Shown: positions 12,688 to 25,692, counted from the first letter of the stretch. The stretch: DNA of 64,000 nt from Pyronema omphalodes (GCA_024516155.1 JAJJXM010000056.1:310001-374000), one strand, 5' to 3'. A program made the numbers and translations. Notes: generated by a model from the sequence alone, not told the origin.

Positions 12688-13200
12688 GCTGAGAGTTGTG
12701 AAGCGAGTATATTTACTCTACTTCTCGCGTACCCCATCTATAGTTGGGCAGGCCTGCACGGCAAGCTATGAGCAGCTCTGCCTAGCTGTTGGCTTGGTAA
12801 GCCAGCAATCAGTGATTGGGTGAGCTAAATGTCGCACGTGATGTAGTATGTGTAAATGACGAATGAGCCAATATTCAAGCCAGATATATATGGCGCTGAG
12901 AGATACTGAAATAAAATGAATTAATTTTCTTAGAAAAATTTCGAACTTTAAATCTTTATAATTCTAATAACTGGACCGTGTGCTGTTAAGTTGATGGCCC
13001 TGCTAGGGTAGGGTAAAACATGCGATGCATCGGGCATCGTATCAGCGCGTCTTGACGCGTTGCACACCATGCTGCGCACTAGTTGAGAAACAGCTCTGCA
13101 ATCGAACTACTCATCCCGAACTACAAAGTCGGTTTGTCGTTATAATTCATTCATGCCAACCCAAGGGAGAACTGCTCCGCTCTTACCTCACGATACTGAG
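12688..13200. promoter_or_regulatory. Shared promoter region ATG29 / CENP-T
   Basis: 513 bp separate the two divergent start codons, so the 5' controls of both genes must lie here. I see no other gene. A CACGTG-like core (GTCGCACGTGATG) lies near 12832. No experimental evidence is available. Confidence 0.5.
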
Positions 13201-14700
13201 ATGGCCTCAACTTCATACACTACGGTAATTCTCTTTCATGCTAGCTTTGCTAAAGACAATTGACATATTATAGCCGGAAAATCCTACCAAAGCTGAGATT
13301 ATCACCCATCCTCAGACTCCCGAGCATTCGCTACTCGCCCCCGAGCGAAGAACTGCACGGCGCACTCCGGGCGCGCGCCGCCTGGACCCGAAATCACCGC
13401 ACATTTTACGAGCAATCCGACGGGCAACACCACGTAGGCGCAGCGATGCAGTGCGACGAGAATCAGATCGTGACTTCTTGCGAAAGCTGAGCCGGCGATT
13501 AGCACCAATTTCACAACCTCCTGAATCAACTCCTGAGGCTACTCCAAATCCTACACCCAAGCTACCACGGCCGAGCCGACTATCAAATGTTATTTTCTAT
13601 CCGCAAAATCATGACAACAACGATGAGTCGATGGAAACCCCACCAAAACTCCCGTATAACTTTACGGGTGAGGTTGATGATTTAACATTATCTAAAATTC
13701 ACTCTGGTTCCGAGGAAATGGAAGAAGAACTTACCAGAGACTCTAGACGGCACTCCTCAGTGGATACCAGGCGATATTCAATTGAAGAGGGGAGAAGAGC
13801 GAGACCAAGGAGATCGAGCGCATTTGGATTTCAGCTTGAGGATGTGTTCGGAGATCTCGGGGATGTTTCATTTGGCGCTGACCGAATGAATGCTATTATT
13901 AATAGCGCTAGCCCAGTTATGCAACTTGAGTATAGCTCCTATACACATACAAAGGTCCACGATGCTAAGTTACGATAGTGATGGTGATTCGCAATTGATG
14001 TCTGAGATCGATGATCAACGGACGTCTCCAGTCCATCGAATGTCGATTGTTGATGAGACGAGTCGGCGGCCTCTAGACGTACCTGGAACACCTGGCATGG
14101 TCTTCCGTAGTGACGACACCGACGATTTCCGCTTCGAAATGCCAGATATCACCGAAAGGAAGAGAGATGACGCCGGGGTGCAAGAAGTCTACGATGAAGA
14201 TTATCCCAAATCGGACTTGGAGCCTTTCGAAGTCAGCCTCGACCCCAATTCCGTATTACAAAGAGAAAAATTAGATCAACCAAGTGTCAAAAATAAAAAG
14301 CCAATGTTGATAGCTGAAACTGGCACCGAGTACCCGCCGTTTCCAAAGAGAGTCACAAAAAAGCTTGCCGGTAATCATGGGAAGGTCGGCAACGAAGCTT
14401 TGAACACCCTTGCAGAGATTACTGCAGACTTCTTTGCGCAGGCATCAGGGGATCTTGAGGTATATGCACGACATGCAGGACGGCGTACAATCGAAGAATC
14501 AGACGCCATTCAACTTTTAAGAAGGTAAGATTTCTTCTAATATACAATGAACCAACCGCATCTAACAACCCCATAGGCAAAGACTAATTGGTCTACAAAC
14601 CACAGTATTTTCTTTAGCGCAGAAGAACCTGCCGCGTGAGCTATCTCAGGAGATTCGAATGCCCGCATCGAATAGGAAATTCCGCGGAAAAAACAAGTAG
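13201..14700 (+). CDS. CENP-T: Centromere protein T (histone-fold kinetochore protein)
   Basis: Four exons: 13201-13224, 13274-13929, 13979-14524 and 14577-14700, giving 449 residues. The first exon codes for only eight residues (MASTSYTT). CENP-T, with CENP-W, binds centromeric DNA and links it to the Ndc80 complex. The C-terminal histone fold starts near residue 343 (YPPFPKRVTKKLAG). It continues with ALNTLAEITADFFAQAS, YARHAGRRTIEESDAIQLL, RQRLIG and LPRELSQEIRMP, the hallmark CENP-T ending. The N-terminal half is basic, then Ser/Asp-rich and disordered, with ILRAIRRATPRRRSD and DRDFLRKLSRRLAP near the start, as in filamentous-fungal homologues. The stop is 12 bp from that of SHY1 on the other strand. 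Confidence 0.92.
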
Positions 14701-14712
14701 GTTGTTGTCTTG

Positions 14713-15870
14713 CTACGCCCAATCTTTACTTTGGCGTACTCTCCTTGCAATGCTAGCGGAGGGCCTTCGTACAAGAATATAGAGCATTATCGATGTGGCA
14801 ATTGATAAGCCGTACCTCCAAGATTGAAAAAATTTGTCAGCGTAGCTCTTGTAGATTGTAATGGCACAGAAAATTGCTATCATATGTAACCGGAGGGAAC
14901 AAACCATGTCACAACATATTGTAGATGGTTGTTCCGAATGTTTACTTCGGCCGGTCGCCCAATAGGTTTTCCAGATGCTTCGGCGTTCATGGCGACGATC
15001 AGGTCGGGCTCTATATGCAATTAATAATCCTGCAACCACGGGCTAATGGTATGATTGCGAACCCATTGTTTCCTCAATCCATACTGGTTGGGCTTGTACA
15101 AGCTGTGCCATTTGATCAATATCGGGAAAGTAGAATTCGTTGATTTCCGGACGGTTTTCGGGAGTAAACATGTTCTTTTTCCAAGGTGCCCTCAAAAGTC
15201 CCTCCACGGTAACTTCACCCTCTGGCAATGCCTCAGAATCCCTATCACGGTGGTCTTTTTTCTTTTTACTAATCCAGCCTCTATTCACAAGAATTTTGGC
15301 ACCATTTTCGCGCTCAAGTGGAGTGACGACCTGGAATCCGTTTTCGCCTTCCCGAAGTCGAGGGCCTACAAGCATTTCCTGGTCATGGCGGAACCTTCCT
15401 GTGGCCACAACTCTCCGGTAATCAAATTCTTCAATTGCTTTTGGATCGACATGGAGTGGCAGAGGTAGGGGTTCCTTCAAAATTCGGTCTTCCAGCTTCG
15501 CCATTAATTCGGTTTTCCACTGCAAGCGCTTCACTTGCCATGTTCCTAGAGCAAAAGCAGTGAGTGGTATCGCAACTAGGCTATACGTCAGAATCATCAA
15601 TAGATGGGAAGAAGCAAGAGACGAACTCAATATGAGGAGACCGGGACCGTGTTTCTTCTGACCGGCACGGACCAGAAGAGCCGGTTGGTCGAGAATGGAC
15701 TGAAAGCCAGGCTGATCAGCAGGATTGGTAGAATATTGGCGCTCAAACAAGTTCAATCCATTGCGTCTAGCAGTACAGAAACTTGTGAACGATGGGCGGA
15801 CGCGGCATTGATGGCGAGCGACTGGCGCAACGTAAGCTCCAATGTGCGAAAAGAACCGTGGCAGCGACAT
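14713..15870 (-). CDS. SHY1: SURF1 / Shy1, cytochrome c oxidase assembly factor
   Basis: Exons 15870-15063, 15010-14905 and 14815-14713 give 338 residues. The protein sits in the mitochondrial inner membrane and helps build cytochrome oxidase around Cox1. The first 50 residues are Arg-rich without acids, as in a mitochondrial presequence. A first membrane segment (LLMILTYSLVAIPLTAFALG, about residues 95-115) is followed by GTWQVKRLQWK, DYRRVVATGRF, VGPRLREGENGFQVVTPL and ILVNRGWI. The SURF1 domain ends in NIRNNHLQYVVTWYGLSIAT, the second membrane segment. The frame is open upstream to 16044, but no ATG precedes 15870. Confidence 0.94.
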
Positions 15871-17029
15871 GTTCTTTAATATTCTAAAGCAGTCAATTGT
15901 CGCCGTGAAAAAGCGGAGACGGTATGCGCTGGACGCTGCGGCAGTCAGCGCGAGAATTGGTGTTGGTCTTGCCTTTGGCCGGTTGTCTAGTCTGGTGAGG
16001 TGACGGGTGACAATGATGCTTACCTTTCTGTCTGTTGTGAGCACTGGCGTTGAGTGCGGGGTGTGGGGTGAGCGAGCAAGTAGACGGCGAAGGTTTAACA
16101 GTGATCTGAGTACTTTCGAGTCTACTCTATATCCATAGCACGTCTACACGGGTTTTTCGTATGTTGTACTCGGATACATAATCCATGCACACTATGTTAA
16201 GCAGGGCATGGCAGCGGACGCCGTCATAATTAGAGTAGATGACAAGACGCGCTGTGTAATGCAAATGGTCATATTTATACATCGCAATATTGCCTTATAG
16301 AATCCACTGAAGCACACCACCAGATGCAATAACTCCCCATACATAGCCCAAAATCAATTGTATGCATAAGATAAAATAAGAGTGTCACGTTACACAGATA
16401 GGCCGTCCTCCATCACCGCCGCTGCGCTAGAACATAACAGTCGATAGCTCCTCCTCAGTGTCGGTGTGGACGTTGTTATTAACTCGAGCACAGCCGGGCC
16501 GTACTTAAGCATACATGTGCACTTTTGTCTGAAGCACATAGACATACGCGCTGTACAGAACACAAGTCGAGAAGGCAGACTCACCCAGCACAAGCGACTG
16601 CCCAGCACAAGCACAGGTCAATAGCCGCTGCCCCAGACAACCAACCGAGCAATCGAGCGCGCAACGATTCCGACAGGGGCGCCTGCGCAGAGCACTGCCG
16701 TCCGCAGAGCATAATCAACCCAAACGCATTACACACAGCATATACCAGAGTGCCAAAGTTCTTACCGAATCACACAGACACCGAGAGCACAGGCAGAACA
16801 CACGCGCAACCGTCCGCCTGCCCGTACACAGTAATCAACATTCACCATACATATCAATCAGCACTCGGCATTCAGCACCCATAACTGACCCACGCTTGCT
16901 ACTCACACACCCATTCTCTCAAGAATTCGCTTGTATCTGAGCTACATACTCCACCGTTGTAGCTCTGCTGCACTCCACAAACTTCAGGACTAAACAGCAC
17001 TGCTCCTCGTTGAATTATCTGAAGCCGTG
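15871..17029. promoter_or_regulatory. Divergent intergenic region SHY1 / UBX gene
   Basis: 1.16 kb. An open frame at 16525-16884 lies in C/A-rich low-complexity DNA and is probably leader sequence. No motif supports another gene. Confidence 0.4.
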
Positions 17030-18634
17030 ATGTCGACCAGACCAGAGCGGACCAGCATTTTCTACTCGGGCACGGTTCACGAGGCTATAGCTACCTCAGT
17101 ACAGCAGTGTTTATCTCTAGTTTGCTTTGTAACAGACGGTGGCGAGGAAGGATCGATATGGGAGTCTGAATATCTCTTGGACTCGGAGGTAGACCTATCC
17201 CCCTTCTGAGTGTGATCGAGATGCACACGACCGGTTGCTGAGGGTTGTGTAGGTATTTGAGTTGCTCAAAACAGATGCAATTCTACTACGGCTCCAGGCA
17301 GGGTCTGAAGATGCTGGTTTACTGGCAGCGGTATGCCCGGTTGGGGAGATTCCACATCTATTGGTCACCCGGTACACCCCATACCCCCTGAATAGCAGTG
17401 GTCTTTCCAATTGACGTACAATGTAGAGGAGGGACATTGCTCCTACAGTTAAAGCCCGGGGTATCACGCCAGGAATTTACTTCCAGCCTCAAGTCTGCTA
17501 TAGCAAGACCACCTGCAAGCACCCCGTTGCCTACAGCCTCCGTATCACAAACACAAGTACAGCCACAGCCACAGCCACAGCCGCAACTACACCTAGAGAC
17601 GCAACCGCAACCACAACCGGAACCACAACCGCAACCGCAAATCCAGGCACAGATACAGACACAAACACAAACACAAACACAGACGCGGTCCGGCCCCTCC
17701 TATGCACAGGATACATCCGTAACTCCTATTCCAGTGACAAGTCCGATTTCTCATGGAAATCCGAACACGCCTATTCCAATCACACCTGCCACGCCGGTAG
17801 GAGAATTGTCCGTGGCAGCCTCTCGTTCACACATTCCAAGTTACCTTGAGCAACAACGACAGAAAAAGCAAGCTGAGAAGGCAGAACGAGAGCGTATTTT
17901 ACAAAGACTCGAGAATGATAAGGCGGAGCGTCGTGCTAGGGATAGAGAACGAAGGGGGACACTTGTTACGCCTCAGCAAAGCTCAAGGCCTCAAAGTTTG
18001 GAACCATCGTTCTCTGAGGAGATAGCGCTATCATTCCGGCTTACCGATGGAACTAACATCAAGTCCCGATTTTCATCCTCGGTCTCATTGGGAACAGAGG
18101 TTAGAGCATGGCTAGACCAGAATCGAGAAGACGGCCGTCAGGCTTATGATTTCGTGGAAATATTAAGTCCATCAAACAATAGGTCTCTGGGTATTTCCGA
18201 CGAAACACTGCCATTATCTTCGCTTTTCAAGCGCTCTGCAACTCTAGTTCTTGTTCCCACACAGACATACACTTCGGCTGCTTATGAAAATCCGACAATA
18301 TCTAGTCATACTATACTTTCCCAGGCATATGGATTGATATCGGGAGCCTTAGATGCTGTGTGGAGGTTAGGCTCGTTTGCTCCTCGTACTGAGGAGACCC
18401 CACCGCCACCACCGCGAAGACAGACGCTCGGCGGTGATCCACGACGAGCTCCACCAGGAAGACCTGCTCCTAATCAGGTCAGAACACTCCGAGATCAAGG
18501 CGAGGAAAAAGATGAAAGAAAATACTACAATGGAAATCAGGTATGTTCATGACTAATGCTGGTCTTAGTCTGTGTAGAATTAATACTCAAGTACTATTTA
18601 GCTTAGCTTTGAACCGAAGCCGGATGGAAGTTGA
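17030..18634 (+). CDS. UBX-domain protein with thioredoxin-like N-terminus
   Basis: Exons 17030-17188, 17253-17371, 17427-18540 and 18602-18634 give 474 residues. The first 130 residues form a UAS/thioredoxin-like domain (FYSGTVHEAIATSVQQ, LVCFVTDGGEEG, ILLRLQAGSEDAGLL). A repetitive Gln-Pro then Gln-Thr tract follows (about residues 147-192). Next comes a charged helix (LEQQRQKKQAEKAERERILQ) and a UBX domain (IALSFRLTDGTNIKSRF to LVLVPTQTY). Such proteins act as adaptors that bring Cdc48/p97 to ubiquitylated substrates. The last exon is 10 codons, ending NQLSFEPKPDGS, a typical end for this fungal group. Intron 1 lies behind a valine-type GTAGAC donor. Confidence 0.85.
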
Positions 18635-19154
18635 GACAGCTGAATCCACATAATTTACTGATGTTCAAAAATTGTATATCAGTCTTCATGGTGGATTATT
18701 TGTCATGTGGCCCAAGAAGATGGTAGCTTTCAAAAACGGGATTTATGATTGTTGGTTGAGAAGTGATGTGGAATTTTAAAAAAGCTCAAACAGGATGCCA
18801 CAGATGTTGTATTTGTGTAAGAGAAGATCTCTATTTACTGTCTGTCACTAGGCATTGATATTAAATAAGTCGAGCAATTTCCATGTGATTGACATACCGT
18901 ATTCCTTAAACCTGATTGCGTTTCGTAGATTTCTCAACATCAGAGTTTGTTCCAAAAAAAAAAAAAAAACGGGGGAGGGGGCATCCCATGTGCTCGTTCC
19001 TAAAGAACTTTAGCTCAGAGGGTATGGTTAAAGCTCCATATTCGAATAAGAGTGTATGGGTTGAGTCGGAACCATTGTGTACAGTTCAGACTTGGATGTG
19101 TTACCTCAGCTGACCTAAGTTATACTCATCCCACTGTACCTTCGGAAACTCAAG
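18635..19154. other. Intergenic
   Basis: 3' flank of the UBX gene. It contains a poly-A run followed by a G-rich patch near 18954-18980. No gene seen. Confidence 0.5.
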
Positions 19155-19631
19155 TTAATCTGGCACAAAAATAAAATGAATGAAACCAAACTTTAGAAAA
19201 AAATTCCAAACATCTCAGAGACTTAGATAGTCGTGACAAGGCATTCAGGATATTACCAGGGCAGAGGGGTTCAAGAGCAAACATTTTGTTAATCCACTCA
19301 ACCCGAAATCCTACTTTCGTGGACGATGGGTCTAAGCTAGCTTTGGCTACGCATAGTTTTCTGGTAGCAGGTAAACTTGTGGTCCAGTGAAGGTTGTAAA
19401 GCGGCCTTATTTAGTATTCTAAAAAATACGTACTACAAAGACGCTGTCTATTTGGTCTGGCAAGCAAAAGGGTTCACTTATGCTCGGAAGCATCACCTTT
19501 AAATCCCGAAGAAACCAGTTGGCGATTGTTGAAACACTGATATCTCTAATAACATCGCGAACTTCGGGGCAAGATTGATCAAAAAGAGTATCAATATAGC
19601 ACTGGTAGAATGTGTTTATATCATTTGACAT
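19155..19631 (-). CDS. Possible two-exon hypothetical protein
   Basis: An ATG at 19631 opens a 66-codon exon (MSNDINTFYQCYIDTLFDQ ... DQIDSVFV) that reads like real protein and ends at a GTACGT donor region near 19434. Downstream on the same strand a frame reading SLDPSSTKVGFRVEWINKMF continues to a TAA at 19155-19157. I could not settle the acceptor: the better-looking ones give phases that disagree with the strongest donor. I do not recognise the family. Either the intron uses an unusual site or the second exon is not real. Confidence 0.35.
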
Positions 19632-20319
19632 GTTGTATCTGGTTAGAAAATTCGTTCGTTACACCAAATGAATGGGAAGTTTTGGACCTCATGAAAGAAC
19701 TAGTTCAATTTTGACCGTGTGACAAGCGATATCCAACGCTTCTCGCACCATCAAATATTCTGTGTCCTGAGTAGGTATCTGGCTGATCCCGGAATCAGGT
19801 TCGCGATTGTGCTAGTGATGATTGTAGAAGTAAACAACAGTTACATGTCTCTCTGAAATTCACAGGAACACTCTAGATAATGGCAAACTAACACCCCAGA
19901 TTTTTAACACCAAACATACCGTAGTGTTTTAAAGATTTAATCTCCAAATTCGATGTACACCTAGCTAAATGTGAAACCTCCTCGACTGCGCTATGGACAC
20001 AACAAGATCTTGTCACGTTTCCCCGAACCTCAGGTTAACATTACCGTTTCCCCCATCCCCAAAAAAGTAAAAGCGCTCTATGATCGAAGCCAAAGCTGAT
20101 AGATAGAATGTTCGTCTTCGCATGTTCATTGTTACCTGTGTGCGAAACACTGTATTGGACATGATGGGCAAATGCACTAGAGTATGGCAGTATGCAGTAG
20201 TGCCGGATGCTTATCGGACGCGTAAAAACGCGTTCACGCGTCGCTTCACCTCGTTGTCGCGTGAGCCCGTTGGTCTTCACTCACTTCATGCGACTTGCCC
20301 CCTATCTGAACTACCCAAG
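19632..20319. other. Intergenic, divergent from the coiled-coil gene
   Basis: No convincing gene. A patch rich in acgcgt (20218-20250) contains a local inverted arrangement of ACGCG words. Confidence 0.4.
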
Positions 20320-23300
20320 ATGGCCCAGGATTTAGCAGCAGAAATACTGCGCGTTGTCACATCACCATATGCGGTATCGCTAATAGTTAGTTTCATGGCC
20401 GATGTTCAGCTAGTTTATATCGGAGTTTTCTAACGTGGATACAGAATCTCGAAGCCGCATTGAAGGCTGTAGATTGCGATGATATCTCGTTATGGGCACA
20501 CTCGAATCCATGTCAAATCACTACGCTGGTGAGAGCTGTATTAGGTGCATTGGAATACTGCCCATATGCTCTCTCTGTAGTCAAGATGTTGGCTGGTTCG
20601 GAGCGATTACAAAATGAGATCCTTGACCAAAAACCTATTATTCTGGCGGATCTTATGCGCACTGCGCTTCAAGATACTGCAAAGTTTGACAAGGTTAAAT
20701 TTCATCCAACTTTCAGCCTGTATTTGCTAATACCTCACAGTATTCTCCCGTGCTCATTGGACTTCTGAGCAGCCCATTACCGTCTCGATTTTCACCACCG
20801 TCCCAACTAGTACCATTCTTCCTACAATGCTTAGATAGAGCAATAGCCACACCCTCAATTACAACTATACGACCTCTCTATATTCTGGTGGCGAATGGAT
20901 ACAACCATCTCACCCTACAAATGACAGAGGTTCAAAGCCATACATTCTCATCCCGTATGGCAAGTCTACTGCAGGCACCAAAGACCATCTCCGATATGAA
21001 TCTCTTTTTGATGTACTGTCTGACTACATTGGCATATATGTACATGGCCTCGACGGGAGGCAAGTCCAAGCCATTCTCGGTACTTTTCGATGGTAAAAAA
21101 GCGCCATGGGTCCTGAGCCTTATAATACCTATAGTACATCAATGTACATCCTCAGAAACACAGATTGATTTAAAAGAGAAAGTTCAGATTACACAAATGG
21201 CGACTGTAGTCGCACAGGCCCTTAGTCACGACGTAAAGGTTGCTAGGGCATCCGAGAAAGATAAGATAAATGTTTACAGATTACTAGAAAAGGCAAAATC
21301 TCATCAGAATATACATCTGTTATCGGAAGTTCTGCAGTTTATATCCGCCTTGTCTCTTATAGTTGCACCGACAAATATCAATTCCATAATCCAGGATCTT
21401 TTATGCCGTGCCATTTCGGAGGGAAGATCACGGCTAGTTTTACCTTTGATGACAAAGGACCTCTGTACAACACTATCGCCACTTATTCCGACCGTTTTAC
21501 AATCTATCTGTGGGACAGTGCCGACTCACGGAGAGTCCACATCGGTATTTCTCCAAGACCACATTGACTTTGTCAAATCACTCTGCTCAGTTGCCCTCGA
21601 ATCGCCAACTCTTCGGCGACAGATTCTAGCCGTGGCATCTCGGCACGAAATTGTTACATTCGTAACACGTTCTATCACCATGCCTGGTCCCGCAGAAACA
21701 TGTTCCGGAGCATGTTGCTGGGCAATCTATGGCTTGCATATGAAGCTACAACAGGCTCTTTCTTCACTTATTCTGCAATGCGGCTTCCATTCTACCGAGT
21801 CTCTCCTCTCTCCTACTACGGCAACAAAGTTGATGGATCATATCGTCAAAGTGTCTTCTATTTCCTGTGACTGTCCGTTTCAACGCTCTCTTATGGCTCA
21901 GATCCCCGCATCTATGGGCCCAACCGAGGGGTTCGCCTCCCAAGAAACACGCATCTCTTCTTCCAACTGGCGTGTATCACTACATCAAGTCCTCTCGCGA
22001 GATAGCGACCGGCAGCATAACCGCATCGTTTCTGCTGTATCTGAAATTTGTCGCGACTTTGAAAGGCGGTGTGAGAATATCGAAGAGCCACTCCAAGTAG
22101 AGAAGGACAAAGTTCTTCGGATAAAATCGGAGCTAGAGCATTACAAATCACATCTTACCGAATTGAATGAACAACTAGAGGAGGAGAGAAAAAATTCGAG
22201 TGGCATAAGGAAACGTTTGGATGTCTCTTTAGAGAGAATTGGGGAACTTGAAGATATGTTAAAGATAGAAAGCGAGGAAAGGAGACGGATAGTCACACAG
22301 TTAGAAAAGGAGGCTTTAGATGCAAAAATGGAACATAGCGAGGAAATAAAATTGGCAAAAGAGACAGCAGACAGGTCAGCCATGGAGCACTTCGCGGTGT
22401 TGAACGAAAGGCAGGAAAAAATCTACGACCTTGAAGACCAGAAAAATGATTTAGAAAGGAAGTTTGAAGTCGTACGAGAAGAGCTTGTTTTGCAAAAAGA
22501 GGAAAGAGCGCGACTTGAAACGACTGTTGAGACCCAAAAGGCTTCTCTCATGGAACTAAAACAAGATTTGCATAAAAAAAAATCAATGCTTGAAAGGGTA
22601 CAAGAGGAGAAAAGAGAGATAGAAGAGCGTTTGCACAAGAGAATTGCGGTCTTGGAAACAGAGCTTTCAAGTACTAGAGGGACTGCTGATGGTCTAAGAT
22701 CCTCTCTGGAAAAAACCGTTTCTGAACTTAAGGAAAAGTATGGCTTGATAGGCGAACTTACACATGACAAAAAACACCTCGAGTCACAGCATCACGAACT
22801 GCAACAATCATATCAAAACTTCGAGGCTGAACAGAAAGCATTAATGGAAAAAATAATCAAAGACAATGAGCGAAAACATTACGACATAGTTACTGAGATG
22901 CAGCGCAATAATGATCAAAAGGTATGTCAAATTACTTATATTAAGACGTCTTTTTTCTCACGCTTTTTGATAGCTATTGGATTTGGTGTCCGAAAACCGC
23001 GAAAAACTTGCCAGCATAAACAACTATCACGAAGCTGCTCTGGAGGAGTTACGAAACAAATTTCGACTGGAACTCTCTGATAGAGACCACAATAACTCTA
23101 TGCAAATCAAAACTCTCATTAGCGACCATGCGGTTGAATATGGTCGTCTACAAGAAAAACTCGATATTGCTTGTAAAGACAATTGTTTGCTCAAAGAGAA
23201 GGTAAATTCCCAGTGGTCTCCTGGTTATTTGTAATTCGAATGGCTAAAACATCATCAACGTGTAGATAAAAAAACTTCACGCCGTGCAGGAAGAACGAGC

Positions 23301-23892
23301 CAAGGAGGCACAAAACTTGGGGCTCAAACTGATGGGCCTGATGGCGGATACTAACGCCACGCCGCTGCATGTTACCCCAAATTTCTTTATTTCACAGGAT
23401 CTTGAACCCGATCCAACATCTTCACCTACACGGCATTATCCAAACAAACCGCCCACTACCATTTCAACCAAAAGAATACCAGATGATACCTTCACTGCAA
23501 ACAGTTCCACGGCAAAGCGGATAAAAACGCAAAAATCTCCAATAAAATCCATGGAGATTATCGAACCATTCAAATCTGTCCGACAGGTAGCATCACCGGG
23601 GTTGAAGAATTTAGGTAACGATCCCGCGCCAGATGGGATTAGTCGGGAAAATGTCGCGCGAGTGACACCGCTATCACCAATCGAACGGGACTGCAATACG
23701 GCGCCGACACTGATGACAATACCCAACAGAAATCTAGAAGAACAATCGGATTCACGGGGAGAATTGTGTGGCATTGCCACAGATAGTGGAAACGGCAGGG
23801 ATGAGGGGGGTGGGGGCACTAAATCAGCTTTTGACCATATCAGAGTTCGCGAAGTGAGAGAAGAGGGTGGAGAGGCCTGGCGGGGAAATTAG
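20320..23892 (+). CDS. Large protein with helical N-terminal half and long coiled coil
   Basis: Five exons: 20320-20385, 20445-20693, 20741-22921, 22974-23201 and 23266-23892, giving 1116 residues with all phases zero. Residues 1 to about 560 are mostly hydrophobic helices without charge runs, like an armadillo/HEAT-type repeat solenoid (LVPFFLQCLDRAIATP, LLSEVLQFISALSLIV). Residues about 570-920 form a long, highly charged coiled coil (LKSELEHYKSHLTELNEQ type heptads). The last 200 residues are disordered and basic, with KRIKTQKSPIKS. The layout recalls scaffold or tethering proteins, but I recognise no named family and assign no function. Confidence 0.85.
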
Positions 23893-25692
23893 GAGAGGAG
23901 GTCACTGATACAACCGTATAACTTCTTGGGGGTTTAGCATAAAAATCTAAAACTTGGTCGCCATGTGTACACATACAGGCAGGAGACTTTTCCTCCGAGA
24001 CGAACTGACTCGAAAATGTAATCGAACCACTATTAAATAAATTATAATGTAACTAATTACGAATTATCAGAAGAGTTATAAATATTGCTAATATTCACAA
24101 GGGGTGGAAGATCATACCAGCAATGTGCACCGGCAGTGTTATGATGACCAATGTGACATTATAGAGTTCTTTGGGAGTGCCTTGCAGTGCTACCCGTCTT
24201 CTTTGGATCGTTGACTTATGAACGACAGCTACTGTTTGCAGTGTGTATGATGAGAACCTATTATCATATCAACTCACGAGTTTGGAATAAAACCCAAAAT
24301 CGTCATCATAATTTGCCCGTAATCTTGCGGTATAAATGCGTCTCAACTAACAACCCACGACTGGTAAATATGACGGTGCATGTCGTCATTAGTAAATTTT
24401 GCTACAACGATAGAGAGTTCTCAATTTGAAACAGCATGAAGTATAGCGATTTATAGAACGAAAATCCACCAACATTCAAGCATCGTTGGTGAGCTTTTTT
24501 CACCATTAGTCAGAAGGTCTTTGGGATGATACCAACGGTCTGTGGTGAGTTAAATACATGGTACAAAGAACTTTGTAACTATGGAACCTGGAAGGTTATG
24601 GGAGACAGAACAGCTATATGACCCGTAGTTGTTTTTAATCTCAGCGCTCAGTACAGTACATAGAAATTCATGTGTGAAGTTCGGGTGTGAATAGAGAAGG
24701 TGAACTTATATTCGAGCACAGAAACTTGTAGACAGACTTACAATTTCGGGAGTTTGATATATTCGACGCTGTTATTTGGACCTATTGGTGAGCCTTGCAA
24801 ACACAGTACGAACCATTCATGATAAGGACATTGAATTTTGATGGTACGCTATTAAGTGTTAGCTACAAAGGAAGAATTAAGTTTCCGAGGCTTTAAAGCT
24901 TGCGATACGTGATATTATGATATAAAAAGCGCATGAGATAAGATTTAACCAGGTTGGGGCTGTAGTTTAAATGTGTTTAGTACGGTTAGGAATGAGACAA
25001 TCTTAAAGGCTTGTTAATGCTGGAAGTATTAGGCTCGAAGGAATGCGATCTAGTTGAATCAAATATTGATGGGTAGGATTATGACTTGACTTTTCCATTC
25101 GTCACTTCTCCGTCCCTCAACTCTCAGTCTTTCCAGTCGCATGGTTTTGCAATCTCACGACCTCACAACCCCTCAACCTCTCAAGAACTTAGGAAATGAC
25201 CCCGTCAACAATACTTTGTTTGTATAGGCACAACTTAATTCTGCGTGTATGTGAGGATTTGTAATGTAATCCACTCGTCAAGACGCTAGACTGGCCGTTG
25301 CACCTCAGGTTTCACACCCGGACTAGCGTTTTGACTATTTATCGTGTATATGAGCTCCATTGTCAGCGATCAAAGAAGTACTGCTTCTTTTAGAAACATG
25401 TTGGCAGAGATATGTCTCTCTTGGCGAAAAATTATAACTTGAATTGAGAAAACTAACTACTGAAGGCTGAAGCTAAAATAGGCCCAATGACACATACAAG
25501 TGAAAAGTAACATATCTGCTGACTGTATATAAGCCAGGAAACATTGTAGCCGCCAGAACATTTACTCAAACTAACAGACACATAAAACCCCTTTTTTGTC
25601 TCCCCCAAGAATTGTAGCTGGCCACAATCAGTTGATAATACATTTCTTGTATCCGAAGAAGTGGCAGTTCGATATGGCAACCAACGTCGCTT
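23893..25692. other. 1.8 kb gene-free stretch beside the mating-type gene
   Basis: AT-rich. There is no convincing gene. An open frame at 25453-25692 on the minus strand continues in frame past the mating-type stop codon and is discussed in the findings. Confidence 0.45.

Noticed and set aside
16525..16884. 119-codon open frame before the UBX gene
   Set aside because: His/Arg/Pro-rich reading of a CA-rich leader. No motif and no clear start context.
22423..22770. Antisense Ser/Phe-rich frame inside the coiled-coil gene
   Set aside because: It is the complement of Glu/Lys-rich heptads, a well-known shadow pattern.
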